From an uncultured bacterium (GTDB lineage: Bacteria > Planctomycetota > UBA1135 > GCA-002686595), in assembly GCA_902826945.1 (NCBI GenBank), contig CADEGS010000254.1:1-5927 (forward strand): a stretch of 5,927 nucleotides of DNA, given 5' to 3'. The position numbers and the translations under genes are program-made. Each line of letters starts with the position of its first letter. Positions within the stretch are counted from its first letter, which is position 1. A model generated the notes under the pieces. That model did not search any database, was not told the origin of the DNA, and worked only from the letters and a program-made list of their open reading frames with translations. This document shows positions 5,524 to 5,927 of this stretch, one piece after another.

Positions 5524-5927
5524 CCCCCGCCTCCGCCGGAGCGGAAGAACCCGCCGTAGAAGAGCGCGTTCGCCACGTGCAGCAGCACCAGGAGCACGAG
5601 CAGCGCCGCGACCCAGCGGTGCAGCCAGCGCCACGTGCCGAGCAGGCCGCGCACGTCCTCGTAGTGGGCCGCCATCAGCGCCGAGCGATGCGCGCGGCGC
5701 GCCAGGCGCAGGGTCTCCGCGACCTGCTCCTCGTCGAGGCCCTCCGCGCGCCCCTCGCTCGCGAGCCGCGCCAGGAGCCGGCGCAGGTCGCGCTGGCCGC
5801 CGGCCAGCGCCGCGACGCGCGAGAGGAACGAGCTGCCCCACTGCGCGGCCTCGATCGAGCGCGCGATCTCGTCGCGCACGCGCTCGCGGAAGCGCTGCTG
5901 CCCCTGGTCCCACTCCTCGGCCAGGCG
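5520..5927 (-). CDS. Membrane protein, C-terminal part (possible b-type heme helix); runs off the right edge
   Basis: Only the last 135 residues are in the window and the start lies outside it. The GTG at 5879 is in frame but the frame continues upstream of it, so it should not be taken as the start. Visible residues about 1-95 are charged and predicted helical (many Arg, Glu, Ala and Leu, no Cys). One transmembrane helix follows at about 101-125, bounded by WRWLHRW and HVANALFYGG. Two His in it are 14 positions apart (13 residues between), the spacing seen in helices that hold two b hemes in cytochrome b proteins. The chain ends in a five-Gly tail. The stop overlaps the next ATG as ATGA, so the gene is co-translated with the 23-heme cytochrome. 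This would fit an inner-membrane quinone-linked entry protein, but no domain in the visible part proves it. Confidence 0.75.
   Translation of the reverse strand, partial: RLAEEWDQGQQRFRERVRDEIARSIEAAQWGSSFLSRVAALAGGQRDLRRLLARLASEGRAEGLDEEQVAETLRLARRAHRSALMAAHYEDVRGLLGTWRWLHRWVAALLVLLVLLHVANALFYGGFFRSGGGGG
5530..5534 (-). promoter_or_regulatory. Ribosome binding site of the 23-heme gene, coded within a poly-Gly tail
   Basis: GGAGG on the minus strand is 6 nt before the ATG at 5523-5521. The same bases are read in the upstream gene as part of its terminal run of five Gly codons, so that tail may exist mainly because of the ribosome binding site. Confidence 0.75.

Noticed and set aside
3487..5559. 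Long open frames on the plus strand (also 2-946, 970-1770 and 1415-3490)
   Set aside because: They lie opposite the cytochrome and barrel genes, have Ala/Arg/Val-rich low-complexity translations and no recognisable domains. They are expected in DNA this GC-rich.
3439..5913. A longer 824-residue start for the 23-heme protein
   Set aside because: The added N-terminal part is Arg/Ala/Gly-rich, overlaps the upstream membrane protein in another frame and would bury the membrane segment. The ATG at 5523 has a good ribosome binding site.

Overview
The window is very GC-rich (roughly 70 percent by eye). Every gene I can support lies on the minus strand, so transcription runs from the right edge to the left edge. 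The content is almost entirely electron-transfer machinery: at least 34 CXXCH heme c attachment motifs in 5.9 kb (23 + 7 + at least 4), an outer-membrane beta-barrel, two lipoproteins, and the C-terminal end of a membrane protein that may bind heme b. This suggests a Gram-negative, GC-rich bacterium that moves electrons across its outer membrane, for example a deltaproteobacterial/myxococcal, acidobacterial or similar candidate-phylum lineage. The sequence does not settle the taxon.

Layout in transcription order (right to left): (1) 5927-5520, C-terminal part of a membrane protein whose single visible transmembrane helix carries two His at i and i+14. (2) 5523-3439, a 694-residue cytochrome c with 23 CXXCH motifs and an N-terminal hydrophobic segment that looks uncleaved. 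(3) 3442-1736, a 568-residue outer-membrane beta-barrel with a small beta-rich N-terminal domain. (4) 1725 (or 1734)-1045, a heptaheme lipoprotein. Genes 1/2 and 2/3 overlap by ATGA, and gene 4 starts within a few bases of the stop of gene 3, so these four look like one translationally coupled operon. After a 173-nt gap containing a small hairpin, (5) 871-1 is the N-terminal part of another multiheme lipoprotein, with four CXXCH motifs before the window ends.

The inferred function is a porin-cytochrome conduit, analogous in logic to MtrCAB or Geobacter Pcc systems but with different parts. Electrons would go from an inner-membrane b-type protein to the long 23-heme chain across the periplasm, through the barrel, and to the 7-heme and >=4-heme lipoproteins at the outer membrane. 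This is for extracellular electron transfer, in one direction or the other.

The most unusual feature is the shared building block. Both the 23-heme and 7-heme proteins are made of a three-heme module with three non-motif His in fixed places. The 23-heme protein reads as 3 + 6x3 + 2 hemes and the 7-heme protein as 1 + 2x3, so one module appears to be split between the end of one protein and the start of the other, with the barrel gene lying between them.
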